Shown: positions 18,539-25,141, counted from the stretch's first letter. The stretch is 38,649 bases of DNA from Candidatus Levyibacteriota bacterium (GCA_016186625.1 JACPLG010000016.1:1-38649); one strand, 5' to 3'. Notes: generated by a model from the sequence alone, not told the origin. A program made the numbers and translations.

Positions 18539-19063
18539 ATGACTCTTCCCAAAGCGCTCATTCTTCTTGGTTTTCTCTTCCTTTTCTTTGGGTTTTATTT
18601 AGTAACACAACGCTATAGCCCTAAAACTCTGGAATTCAAAAATTTGGAAGTTAAAAATAGCATTCAGGCTGATGTGAGACCAGTGAGAATAGCAATTCCT
18701 TCTCTGGGAATAGAGGTGCCAATTTACCCCTCATCCATAAATAACGGCAAATGGGAATCTACCACAAAAGGAGTCTCTTATCTTTCCTCTTCTCCTGTTC
18801 CGGGAGAGACCGGCAATAGCATATTATATGGTCATAACTTTTCTACTCTCCTTGGCTCTTTGCCCAAAATTAAACCCGGAGAAAAAATTGAAATAACGCT
18901 AAGTAGCGGAGAAAAGAAAGTTTTTACGGTTAGATACACATCTATTGTTGATCCAACCCAAACGCACATACTAAATCAAACCGAGGATTCAAGAATAACT
19001 ATTTATACCTGCACGGGCTTTTTAGACTCTAAAAGATTCGTCGCAACCGCCCTGGCCAATTAA
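18539..19063 (+). CDS. Sortase (transpeptidase), class E/D-like
   Basis: A 174-residue protein with an N-terminal membrane anchor (PKALILLGFLFLFFGFYLV). The sortase barrel has RIAIPSLGIEVPIYPSS, the catalytic His in LYGHN (H99), Cys in IYTCTG (C158) and Arg in DSKRF (R166), the complete His-Cys-Arg triad at canonical spacing. Sortases cut a C-terminal LxxTG-type motif between Thr and Gly and join the protein to a cell-surface amine. The start is supported by AAAGGAGG about 8 nt upstream. The gene directly upstream encodes a protein ending in LASTG, almost certainly its substrate. The final attachment acceptor in a CPR cell envelope is unknown. Confidence 0.9.
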   Translation: MTLPKALILLGFLFLFFGFYLVTQRYSPKTLEFKNLEVKNSIQADVRPVRIAIPSLGIEVPIYPSSINNGKWESTTKGVSYLSSSPVPGETGNSILYGHNFSTLLGSLPKIKPGEKIEITLSSGEKKVFTVRYTSIVDPTQTHILNQTEDSRITIYTCTGFLDSKRFVATALAN

Positions 19064-19067
19064 TCCA

Positions 19068-19090
19068 ATTAATCCCCGATTAATATTTTT
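19068..19090. terminator. Weak terminator-like hairpin between convergent genes
   Basis: ATTAAT-CCCCG-ATTAAT followed by a run of six T on the plus strand, just after the sortase stop and before the convergent aldo/keto reductase. The stem is AT-only, so it is weak. Confidence 0.35.
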
Positions 19091-19109
19091 TGTCAATCCT
19101 TATTTCCTC

Positions 19110-20099
19110 TTACCAGCGGTTGTGGACTTGAGGTTTCACCAGTTCCTCGTAAATTTTCTCTATTTTTTTATGAGTGGAAACGGATAACGGTTTAAGGCTT
19201 GATGCTTTGGCATTATCAATAACCTGCGAAGGCATCTTTCCTCCCGGAATTGTTGTGGAAACCTGCTTAAAATCAAGAATAAATCGCAGAGCAAACTCTG
19301 GCATGCTCATATATTCTGGCTTTATTTTTTCAAGCCTTTTTACAGCTTTTACTCCTGTTTTATAATCTACTCCTGCAAAAGTTTCTCCAACATCAAATGC
19401 CTCTCCATGTCTGTTGTAATTTCTATGATCTGTTTTAGGGAATTTCGATTCTAAATTATATTTACCTGTAAGGAGTCCGCTGGCCAAGGGGACACGAACT
19501 ATTATTCCAACATTCTTCTCTTTTGCTAATTTAAAGAAAAGTTCTTTGGGACGTTGCCTGAAGATGTTAAAAATTATCTGGACTGTTGCAACGCCTGGAT
19601 AATCTAGTGCTTTTATAGCTTGTTCGACTTTTTCAACACTTACTCCAAAGTGCCTTATTTTCCCTTTTTTCTTAAGTCTTTCAAGAGAATCGAACAGTTC
19701 CTGATTGTAATAAACATCATTTGGCGGACAATGAAGCTGAAGGAGATCCAAGGTATCTGCTCGTAAGTTTTTTAAACTCCTGTCAATAAACTTCTCAATG
19801 TTTTTCCCGTTATATCCCTCTGCCGTATGAGGGCTAAGTCTTCTTCCTGCTTTTGTTGCAACATATATCTTGCCCTTCCCTTTTCTTTCCTTAAGAAACT
19901 TTGCGATTAATTGTTCAGAATGACCATTCCCATAAACGTCTGCTGTATCTATAAAATTAACTCCCTGCTCAGCTGCCGCGTGGAGTGCTAGAAGCGCTTT
20001 TTTATCATCAACTCTCCCCCAGTCAGCACCAATCGCCCATGCGCCGAACCCGACTTCGCTTACTTTATATCCCGTCTTCCCAAGTGCTCTATATTTCAT
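19110..20099 (-). CDS. Aldo/keto reductase
   Basis: A 329-residue AKR-family (beta/alpha)8 oxidoreductase. The catalytic tetrad is visible: D51 and Y56 in FIDTADVYG, K83 in VATKAG and H123 in LLQLHCPP. The C-terminal NADPH-binding region includes STTIPGGKMPSQVIDN. It reduces carbonyls of small aldehydes, ketones or sugars with NADPH. I start at the ATG at 20099; a TTG four codons upstream is less likely. It is monocistronic and convergent with the sortase operon. It marks the last ordinary chromosomal gene before the island that begins near 20.15 kb. The physiological substrate is not predictable. Confidence 0.92.
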   Translation of the reverse strand: MKYRALGKTGYKVSEVGFGAWAIGADWGRVDDKKALLALHAAAEQGVNFIDTADVYGNGHSEQLIAKFLKERKGKGKIYVATKAGRRLSPHTAEGYNGKNIEKFIDRSLKNLRADTLDLLQLHCPPNDVYYNQELFDSLERLKKKGKIRHFGVSVEKVEQAIKALDYPGVATVQIIFNIFRQRPKELFFKLAKEKNVGIIVRVPLASGLLTGKYNLESKFPKTDHRNYNRHGEAFDVGETFAGVDYKTGVKAVKRLEKIKPEYMSMPEFALRFILDFKQVSTTIPGGKMPSQVIDNAKASSLKPLSVSTHKKIEKIYEELVKPQVHNRW

Positions 20100-20153
20100 A
20101 AAGGCTATCAAATTAGTCTAATCGAAATATAGTTTATTTACCTTGGGAAGTCA

Positions 20154-20186
20154 AAGAGGTAATTAGTTTTTTCGCCTCAAAAATGT
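20154..20186 (-). repeat. Diverged fourth copy of the ftsZ 3' end (candidate outer attachment site D)
   Basis: Read on the minus strand, 20186-20163 encodes T-F-L-R-R-K-N-stop, matching the FtsZ tail A-F-L-R-Q-K-N-stop at 30046. I count 19 of 24 identical bases, including CCTCAAAAATG on the plus strand. The sequence just past the stop (20154-20173, plus strand) reappears at 21484-21507 with a 4-nt insertion. It lies next to the aldo/keto reductase and is the outermost repeat of the island. Upstream of these codons there is an in-frame stop, so it is a relic, not a gene. Confidence 0.6.
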
Positions 20187-20282
20187 TAGTTAGGTAATTG
20201 ATTAAAAAATAATTACTAATCTTAGTTTCTTTTTTTTATTCTTTTTTTATATATTCTTATATTTATATAGTTTTAGCCTAGG

Positions 20283-20310
20283 ACATTTTTCCGCTCGAGT
20301 TGAAATTTGT
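20283..20310. repeat. 28-nt direct repeat, left copy, within a hairpin
   Basis: An exact 28-nt match to 20915-20942, centred on CCGCTCGAG. In this copy it is embedded in an inverted repeat CTAGGACA...TGTCCTAG that overlaps the stop of the Cas2/PaaX-like gene. The two copies flank that gene as a direct repeat. Confidence 0.9.
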
Positions 20311-20311
20311 C

Positions 20312-20896
20312 CTAGATTCCGAAATATTTTTTATAAACATCTTCGTTTTCTATTTCTTTGACTTTGAGTAGTAGAACCTCGTTTCCCACATCAAACATCT
20401 CACGTAGATATTCTATCTCATTGTCACAAACAAAAGGTGTTAAATAAACACTCTCTTGTAGTCTTAAAAGCTGAAGTTTTTCCAACATATTTCTAAAATT
20501 ATCTCTTTGATATTTTTTAAGATTAGCAACGTCATAAATTATAACCCTCCATTTTCCATCAGTTTTTCTCTTAATCTCCATGCCTTCCAAATTATATTTT
20601 AAAATCTTTTGTCTTCCTTTTTTCGTAATTTTCACTTCTTCGCCAACAATTTCAACAACTTTCTGTGCTTGTAATCTTTTGATAAGTTTTCTTAAGTTAT
20701 AAATGTTATATTTTCCCCATTCTTTTTCATCTCTTTTTCTTTTTTCATTAAGTATGGGCTTTAAAATGATAGGCAATCCTGGCATAATTAGACTTCCTGC
20801 CAAAAATGCTCCCGCGCCTAAAAGAATTAGAACATCTTTTACTTTTGGATTAATTGGTTCTTTTTTCCTATTTCTCGAATCTTCTGTGGTAAGCAT
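20312..20896 (-). CDS. PaaX-like protein with Cas2-like C-terminal domain
   Basis: A 194-residue protein. The N-terminal part has one hydrophobic segment (DVLILLGAGAFLAGSLIMPG). A winged-helix-like middle follows (YNIYNLRKLIKRLQAQKVV, EVKITKKGRQKIL). The C-terminal ferredoxin-like domain (KWRVIIYDVANLKKYQRDNF, LQLLRLQESVYLTPFVC, VLLLKVKEI) is of the Cas2/PaaX type. In CPR genomes such proteins are usually stand-alone and have no CRISPR array nearby; none is seen here. The Asp in IIYDVA sits where Cas2 has its catalytic Asp, so nuclease or regulator are both possible. I start at 20896, 5 nt behind a TATATT box; an upstream ATG at 20947 would include a flanking direct repeat in the protein. Exact direct repeats flank the gene. 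Confidence 0.72.
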   Translation of the reverse strand: MLTTEDSRNRKKEPINPKVKDVLILLGAGAFLAGSLIMPGLPIILKPILNEKRKRDEKEWGKYNIYNLRKLIKRLQAQKVVEIVGEEVKITKKGRQKILKYNLEGMEIKRKTDGKWRVIIYDVANLKKYQRDNFRNMLEKLQLLRLQESVYLTPFVCDNEIEYLREMFDVGNEVLLLKVKEIENEDVYKKYFGI

Positions 20897-20901
20897 ACAT
20901 A

Positions 20902-20907
20902 AATATA
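20902..20907 (-). promoter_or_regulatory. -10 box TATATT, leaderless start
   Basis: TATATT on the minus strand ends 5 nt before the ATG at 20896. The short gap fits leaderless transcription as at the other island genes. Confidence 0.45.
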
Positions 20908-20914
20908 GCTTAGC

Positions 20915-20942
20915 ACATTTTTCCGCTCGAGTTGAAATTTGT
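20915..20942. repeat. 28-nt direct repeat, right copy
   Basis: Identical over 28 nt to 20283-20310 and lying just upstream of the Cas2/PaaX-like gene. The outer hairpin arms of the left copy are not preserved here (TAGCACA and TGTTCCA instead). Confidence 0.9.
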
Positions 20943-20980
20943 TCCAAGAAGTTAATAATGTTGGCTATGTTTGAAGTAAG

Positions 20981-21016
20981 GAGAATATAGACTTTTTAAG
21001 AATAAATATCAAGAGT
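20981..21016. repeat. Module-boundary repeat R1
   Basis: Its first 21 nt (GAGAATATAGACTTTTTAAG plus A) are identical to 21514-21534. About 35 nt (AGAATATAGACT...GAATAA...TCAAG) resemble 22359-22390 with a few changes. It starts about 74 nt before the ATG at 21055, the same distance as R3 from the ATG at 22435. Confidence 0.75.
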
Positions 21017-21017
21017 C

Positions 21018-21046
21018 TTTACATAAGTAGGTAACAGGCATATAAT
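21018..21046 (+). promoter_or_regulatory. Sigma70-type promoter, leaderless
   Basis: TTTACA (21018-21023), exact 17-nt spacer, TATAAT (21041-21046); the ATG at 21055 is 8 nt later, so the mRNA should start at the AUG. Confidence 0.8.
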
Positions 21047-21054
21047 GCCACATT

Positions 21055-21450
21055 ATGGAATCTGAGTTTTCAAGGTTAATGAGATACACAGAAGAACCCA
21101 GCGGAAATCCTACATACTCTTATGTCCAGACTGATGTTACGCTTCAAACAGTAAGCTCCCTTAAAGAGGAAGCTGTTAAATCAAGGGATACCGATGAGGC
21201 AGGAGATTTTCGTGTTACCCTTCTTGAAACTATGGCAGATGCGTTTCAGGCAGGTAAGCGTGTAAGATTTGTACCTGTAGTCTTAAAAGAGCAAGGAGTA
21301 ATGCCACTCGTTGTTATTTCAATAATGCCATTAAGAATTGGCGACAAACCAGAAGCAAGCCTCACAGTTATGGACACCGAAGCAATCAATTTACTTGAAG
21401 TAATTTTCCCTACATTTAATGGTCAAATAACAGAATCCGCTGCAAGATAA
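21055..21450 (+). CDS. Hypothetical protein, 131 aa, island module gene
   Basis: A soluble, acidic 131-residue protein I do not recognise. It contains no signal peptide or membrane span. The middle is rich in beta-prone segments (RVRFVPVVLKEQGVMPLVVI, EASLTVMDTEA), with an N-terminal Ser/Thr-rich section. It has a textbook promoter and a leaderless start, and it is bounded by R1 on the left and R2 at 21514, so it looks like a self-contained one-gene module. The direction is opposite to its neighbours on both sides. No function is proposed. Confidence 0.6.
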   Translation: MESEFSRLMRYTEEPSGNPTYSYVQTDVTLQTVSSLKEEAVKSRDTDEAGDFRVTLLETMADAFQAGKRVRFVPVVLKEQGVMPLVVISIMPLRIGDKPEASLTVMDTEAINLLEVIFPTFNGQITESAAR

Positions 21451-21483
21451 GAATACCAACTGATATTGGGTGGACATTTAAGA

Positions 21484-21534
21484 AGAGGTAATTGGTTAGT
21501 TTTTTCTCCAGCGAGAATATAGACTTTTTAAGAT
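21484..21534. repeat. Composite boundary: D-like segment plus repeat R2
   Basis: 21484-21507 repeats the 20 nt at 20154-20173 with a GGTT insertion. 21514-21534 is identical to the first 21 nt of R1 (20981). On the minus strand the junction reads W-R-K-N-stop, echoing the FtsZ-tail relic at 20163. It lies between two modules. Confidence 0.65.
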
Positions 21535-21553
21535 TAGAGGTCAGGGGAAATTG

Positions 21554-21982
21554 CTAGCTATAAAATAATTTAACGTATCTCTTATTTTCATTAAATTCGA
21601 TTTTCTCAAATTTATCCATAAATCCAAACCTTCCTAAGAGCGGAATCGTATTCTCATATGCAAAATCTGCTTCTGTCGTTATTTTATATGAACCCACGAA
21701 AAATGTTATTTTATGGGTGTAAGTAGCGATTGGTACATTATCAATTCCCGCTGTTTTTCCTTCCTTTCCTTTTTTAACATTTAGTCCTAATGCCTCTCCC
21801 CAAACCCCTGGCAACAATATTCGATCAGCTCCGGTGTCAAAAAGACAATCTAGGGGGTTCATAACCTTTCTATTTTTTGTTAAAAACCTGATGGGAATTT
21901 TCGGGCGAAGTACTTCTACCTTCTCACCTGTCAAATAATCTGTTGCTACCTCAGGAACAAAATAAAATGTAATATCTTTCAT
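21554..21982 (-). CDS. Retropepsin-like aspartic protease
   Basis: A 142-residue single-lobe pepsin-fold protein. The catalytic motif is CLFDTGADRILLP (D49-T50-G51-A52), as in retroviral proteases. The matching C-terminal hydrophobic-hydrophobic-Gly motif is IPLLGRFGFMDKF (about 113-125). Retropepsin-like proteins are active as dimers, with each chain giving one DTG. There is no signal peptide, so it would act in the cytoplasm. Its start codon directly follows the stop of a small DUF5678-like gene (TAAATG), so both are one operon and probably one system. The substrate is unknown; the small partner is a candidate substrate or specificity factor (inference). Confidence 0.85.
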   Translation of the reverse strand: MKDITFYFVPEVATDYLTGEKVEVLRPKIPIRFLTKNRKVMNPLDCLFDTGADRILLPGVWGEALGLNVKKGKEGKTAGIDNVPIATYTHKITFFVGSYKITTEADFAYENTIPLLGRFGFMDKFEKIEFNENKRYVKLFYS

Positions 21983-22156
21983 TTACGGGGAAACAGTAAT
22001 ATCTGATCGGGGAATAAAAGAAACTATCAGCTCTTTATCTGTTTTGATTTTTTTCAATAAACCATCCAATGACTTAGACTTATTAACAATATGCTTCCTG
22101 TCTTTTGAATATGCAACCCACATATTTTCGTAACTAATGAGATCTTTTAGATTCAT
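21983..22156 (-). CDS. Small DUF5678-like protein paired with the retropepsin
   Basis: A 57-residue protein with LISYENMWVAYSKDRKHIVN, then SLDGLLKKIK and ELIVSFIPRSD. The pattern W-V-A-x-S-x-D with a Ser-Leu-x-x-Leu-x-K helix is typical of the DUF5678 group often seen next to retropepsin-like genes. I choose the ATG at 22156, 6 nt past TATAAT; earlier in-frame starts at 22162 and 22171 touch or overlap the -10 box. The stop abuts the protease start. No catalytic residues are apparent; the family function is not established. Confidence 0.65.
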   Translation of the reverse strand: MNLKDLISYENMWVAYSKDRKHIVNKSKSLDGLLKKIKTDKELIVSFIPRSDITVSP

Positions 22157-22162
22157 ATACAT

Positions 22163-22168
22163 ATTATA
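22163..22168 (-). promoter_or_regulatory. -10 box TATAAT, leaderless start
   Basis: On the minus strand TATAAT ends 6 nt before the ATG at 22156, which should place transcription start on or next to the start codon. Confidence 0.65.
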
Positions 22169-22249
22169 CACATTACAATCAAGAATTAAAACAGATACTT
22201 CCTATGTAGAGTTTTATTAATTATAAATACTATCTTGAGAGTTGAAAGT

Positions 22250-22282
22250 CTAATTCTTCTGTCTCAGAAATGCGGGGATTCC
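22250..22282 (-). repeat. Third copy of the ftsZ 3' end (candidate attachment site C)
   Basis: The minus strand encodes [14 protein letters not shown] count 28 of 33 bases identical to the true ftsZ end at 30046-30078. Within IPAFLRQKN every difference is synonymous (AGA for AGG, CTG for TTG). An in-frame TAA precedes the peptide and no open frame leads into it, so it is not a gene. Homology to copy B continues upstream with small gaps (AAGTCTTGAC versus CAGTCTTTGG; both end in a TAGCTTC block on the plus strand). Confidence 0.82.
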
Positions 22283-22358
22283 TTAGTCAAGACTTAATTT
22301 TAGCTTCGATTCTCTACAAGCAACCTTAGTCTTAAGAAATCTTTTTTAAGTCTTGATT

Positions 22359-22390
22359 AGAATATAGACTGTTTGAGGAATAATTTCAAG
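22359..22390. repeat. Module-boundary repeat R3
   Basis: AGAATATAGACT followed by GAATAA and TCAAG at the same spacing as R1 (20981), with scattered substitutions. It begins 76 nt before the ATG of the HNH gene. Confidence 0.6.
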
Positions 22391-22421
22391 TATTATCGAT
22401 ATAGGCTGTGTCGCTTTACGA

Positions 22422-22427
22422 TATAAT
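22422..22427 (+). promoter_or_regulatory. -10 box TATAAT, leaderless start
   Basis: TATAAT ends 7 nt before the ATG at 22435. No convincing -35 is visible. Confidence 0.6.
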
Positions 22428-22434
22428 AACAGCT

Positions 22435-23094
22435 ATGAAAACAGTTCCTATTTGTATCTTTTGCGGAAGCCCAGCAGACACAAGAGAACATATTCCAGCA
22501 AAGCAGTTTTTCAAAGGAACTCCTGATATGAACCTTATTACTGTGCCATCGTGCAAAAATTGCAATAAAGGATTCCAAAAAGATGAAGATTTTTTCAGAC
22601 AATTCAATGCAGGCTTCTTAATGGACAGGTCGGAGAGGGCAAAGGAGTTAATGGAGAATCAGATTACAAGGTCAATTAAAAGAAAACCGGCGCTAGCTCA
22701 TCAAATGTTTAGTCAAATGCATTTAGTTGATGCTTATACCAAGTCTAAGAAAGTTTATATTGGTAAGGCAACGGCATATCATATTACTGCTTCTGACACA
22801 AAAAGAATTAATAGAATAGTCAGAAAGATTATAGAAGGTTTATTCTTCCACGAGTTTAAGCAGATTCTACCTAAAGATTGGGTCGTAAGAATTGTTTGGG
22901 TAAATCCCAAAGTAGAAAAAGAGCTTGGTTTAATTGAATTAGCTAAAACTTTAAAATGGAGAGTAATTAAAGAAGATACATTCGCATATGGAGTTGATTT
23001 TGTTCCGGAAACACATCAATCAATTTGGCTGATTGATTTTTTTAAGGTTTCACTTTTTTATCTGTTGGTGTTGGATAGAAAAACTGCTAAATAA
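22435..23094 (+). CDS. HNH-endonuclease-like protein
   Basis: The 219-residue protein opens with a zinc-knuckle HNH arrangement: CIFCG (C7, C10), TREHIPAKQFF (H19), then SCKNCNKGFQ (C40, C43, N44). These are the CxxC...H...CxxCN elements of HNH nucleases found in restriction, phage-defence and mobile-element proteins. The remaining 160 residues are unassigned. I start at ATG 22435, 7 nt past TATAAT; a GTG at 22408 lies upstream of the -10 box. It is the first gene inside copy C of the ftsZ-tail repeat and follows R3. It could be a defence nuclease or an element function; neither is shown. Confidence 0.72.
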   Translation: MKTVPICIFCGSPADTREHIPAKQFFKGTPDMNLITVPSCKNCNKGFQKDEDFFRQFNAGFLMDRSERAKELMENQITRSIKRKPALAHQMFSQMHLVDAYTKSKKVYIGKATAYHITASDTKRINRIVRKIIEGLFFHEFKQILPKDWVVRIVWVNPKVEKELGLIELAKTLKWRVIKEDTFAYGVDFVPETHQSIWLIDFFKVSLFYLLVLDRKTAK

Positions 23095-23139
23095 TGTCGT
23101 AATTTAATCTGGAATGTTAATTTTTAAGAAGTCTAGCTA

Positions 23140-23826
23140 TCAATTGACTTCTATTCCTAAAGAACCGACATCTTTTATTAATTTTTGGGGAATTGGTGAC
23201 AAAGACCGTATTTCTTTTTCATACCCCCTTATTATTTCTTCGCCGTCTTTTAAAATCTGATCTAGAGATGGTATTGAACCAACTCCTAATCCAGCTTTTT
23301 CATAATCCGGTAATTTTTCTTTATCTTTCTTTTCATTTAATTCAAAATAAGTCTTAAAGTTATTTGAATTGAATAATCCCCAAACTAGACTTTCAAAGAA
23401 ATATACCTCTAAAGCCTCTCGCATCTCACTGCTTTTTAGGTCTTTTGAGCTTATCACATCTTTTTCCAAAGCTTTTAAATTTATCGGATCTATGTCTTTA
23501 GAAAATTTAGAAGGCTTAACAATATCTCTTGGGTTCTTATTGCCTCTCTCATTCCATAAAGGCTTTGAATCACTTACGACTTTAACTATATCGAATGATT
23601 CCTTGCTATCCCAATCGTTACCCCGAAACATAGTGGCGATTATTTCCAAAGCTAATTTAGGACGACAAGCACCAATACTTGCAGACCAATCAATCATTTG
23701 GTCAATAGTAGAATCTAAGACAAAGCTACTAACTACGGCCTCCGAATTAAGTAAGCCACGCCTTCTTGGCCAATTCATCTGGCGTAAAAGTCCCACAACA
23801 TAATAAAAACCAAAAATAGATGACAT
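23140..23826 (-). CDS. Hypothetical protein, 228 aa
   Basis: A soluble 228-residue protein that I cannot assign. The N-terminal third is mixed hydrophobic and basic (IFGFYYVVGLLRQMNWPRRR). The centre is charged and helical (LKALEKDVISSKDLKSSEMR), and a C-terminal helix holds LDQILKDGEEIIRGYEKEIR. It is convergent with the HNH gene and downstream of its own TATAAT box at 23856-23861, which leaves a leader of about 20 nt. It is island cargo between copies B and C of the ftsZ-tail repeat. No function is proposed. Confidence 0.6.
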   Translation of the reverse strand: MSSIFGFYYVVGLLRQMNWPRRRGLLNSEAVVSSFVLDSTIDQMIDWSASIGACRPKLALEIIATMFRGNDWDSKESFDIVKVVSDSKPLWNERGNKNPRDIVKPSKFSKDIDPINLKALEKDVISSKDLKSSEMREALEVYFFESLVWGLFNSNNFKTYFELNEKKDKEKLPDYEKAGLGVGSIPSLDQILKDGEEIIRGYEKEIRSLSPIPQKLIKDVGSLGIEVN

Positions 23827-23897
23827 AGTTAATTCGAATCTACAAAGTTTAAATTATTATACTTCAAAAAATACTAAAAACACCAGTAAGGGGATAA

Positions 23898-24374
23898 TTA
23901 TTTATCGCTTTCTAATTCTTCTATTCGCGACCTACTTAGCTTCCAAATCTTTTTATCTATCAGATAACCTGCTTCGGCCTGCGTTTGCTGATAATTTTTA
24001 AGTCCAGAGATAATGGCATCTATTATTTCCTTATTACCGAAACGAACGAGGAAATCTCTAGTTGCTTCTTCGTCATTTGTATAAGAAATAAGTTCCATCT
24101 CTGTCCCTTCTAGAAGTTTAACTTTATCATGCATCTCTTGTTCATAATAATAGGCCTCCATTTTATTAAGCGCTCCTTGAATTATGGCAATTGGATATGG
24201 CAATAATGATTCAGGTATATCTATACCAAAAAGAATCCTAACTCCACCGAAATATTCAAGATGAGCACCCCAAACTTGAACGATATTTTTAGCTTCTTCT
24301 AGGGTTAGTTTTTCGGATATATGTTTTGAACGCAAACTATCCAGCTTTTCTGCCCTTTTCATCAAATCACTCAT
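23898..24374 (-). CDS. Hypothetical protein, 158 aa
   Basis: A soluble, largely helical acidic protein of 158 residues with no recognised domain (KLTLEEAKNIVQVWGAHLEY; LNKMEAYYYEQEMHDKVKLL). It has the best promoter among the minus-strand island genes: TTGACT, 17 nt, TATAAG, with the ATG 6 nt later, so it should be leaderless. It is transcribed separately from the gene at 24518, from which it is separated by about 140 nt holding a GTCGC...GCGAC palindrome. It is island cargo; function unknown. Confidence 0.58.
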   Translation of the reverse strand: MSDLMKRAEKLDSLRSKHISEKLTLEEAKNIVQVWGAHLEYFGGVRILFGIDIPESLLPYPIAIIQGALNKMEAYYYEQEMHDKVKLLEGTEMELISYTNDEEATRDFLVRFGNKEIIDAIISGLKNYQQTQAEAGYLIDKKIWKLSRSRIEELESDK

Positions 24375-24380
24375 ATCCCT

Positions 24381-24409
24381 CTTATATCGTATTTAATATT
24401 CAAAGTCAA
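24381..24409 (-). promoter_or_regulatory. Sigma70-type promoter, leaderless
   Basis: On the minus strand: TTGACT (24409-24404), 17-nt spacer, TATAAG (24386-24381). The ATG at 24374 is 6 nt downstream. Confidence 0.75.
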
Positions 24410-24421
24410 AGCGATTACTAT

Positions 24422-24445
24422 GTCGCACAATAGTAATATTGCGAC
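24422..24445. promoter_or_regulatory. Palindrome GTCGC...GCGAC in an intergenic region
   Basis: GTCGC-AC-AATA-GTAA-TATT-GCGAC can form a stem with a small bulge. It lies just upstream of the promoter at 24381-24409 and has no T-run, so a protein-binding site is more likely than a terminator. Confidence 0.4.
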
Positions 24446-24517
24446 GCGGTTTTGAGGCTGATTTATAATTCCCCCCTAGAGCTTTGAGGCTATGTTGAAA
24501 ACTATAAGATTTCATAA

Positions 24518-25141
24518 TTAGTTCTTTTTCTCAGCTTTTTCCCAAAACCATTTCCTACCCTTTACCCTTGAATCAAAGATATGTTGGCCGTCCCATTTAG
24601 CGTATATTGTTATCTCCAAAGAGTCTCCACTTTCCTGAAAGATTTTTAAATTTATTTTAGAATCGCCTTCCTCTAAAAAACAGAAGTCTTTAATCTCTTG
24701 GGCATAGCGTGAACCAAATCTCAAGAAAAATTGAAGATTTGTTATGTCTTTTCCCCTGTTTATGTGTTCGAAAAGATCCAAATACACCGTTTGATTAGGA
24801 AGTATTTCTCTACTTTCTGTATCAAGATGTGTCCAGCGTAAAGGAATAGGAAGAAAGTTTTTTCTAACCTTATTTCCATCATCAAACACTTCTACAATAT
24901 CTACTTGGACTTTCTTTGCTGTATCATTCCCGGAGTTCTTTATTACCAATCTCCATAAATCAAGAGATGGATTCTGGTTATTCTGTATAAGATCAACTAT
25001 TTCAATTTTAGGCTTATACCCAAGTCGCTTAAGTCCTCTCCCCCAAATAGCGATAACCAGTGCGGTCAGCGAAGCAATAATTGTGCCAATTAAAGCTCCG
25101 TATCTTACAAGAAAATCTGTAATGTTGGAAACAATATCCAT
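24518..25141 (-). CDS. Membrane-anchored hypothetical protein, 207 aa
   Basis: The N-terminus carries one membrane span (ALIGTIIASLTALVIAIWG, about 15-33), followed by a basic patch and a soluble beta-rich domain (KIEIVDLIQNN, WRLVIKNSGNDTAKKVQVDI). The NSGNDTAKKV stretch resembles immunoglobulin-like or CARDB-type sandwich strands, but this is only a fold impression. The ATG at 25141 is 8 nt past TATAAT, so the transcript should be leaderless. It is followed by a separate gene at 24374. It is island cargo of unknown function; single-span anchored proteins of this kind occur in defence islands, but nothing here proves it. Confidence 0.6.
   Translation of the reverse strand: MDIVSNITDFLVRYGALIGTIIASLTALVIAIWGRGLKRLGYKPKIEIVDLIQNNQNPSLDLWRLVIKNSGNDTAKKVQVDIVEVFDDGNKVRKNFLPIPLRWTHLDTESREILPNQTVYLDLFEHINRGKDITNLQFFLRFGSRYAQEIKDFCFLEEGDSKINLKIFQESGDSLEITIYAKWDGQHIFDSRVKGRKWFWEKAEKKN

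Noticed and set aside
20283-20942. CRISPR array suggested by two 28-nt partly palindromic repeats near a Cas2-like gene
   Set aside because: Only two repeats, 604 nt apart with a whole gene between them, no spacers and no other cas gene.
24446-24500. Further ftsZ-tail copies, because TTTTGAGGC and CTTTGAGGCT occur on the plus strand
   Set aside because: Only about 10 nt match, the strand is opposite to the other copies and the peptide is not preserved; chance is likely.
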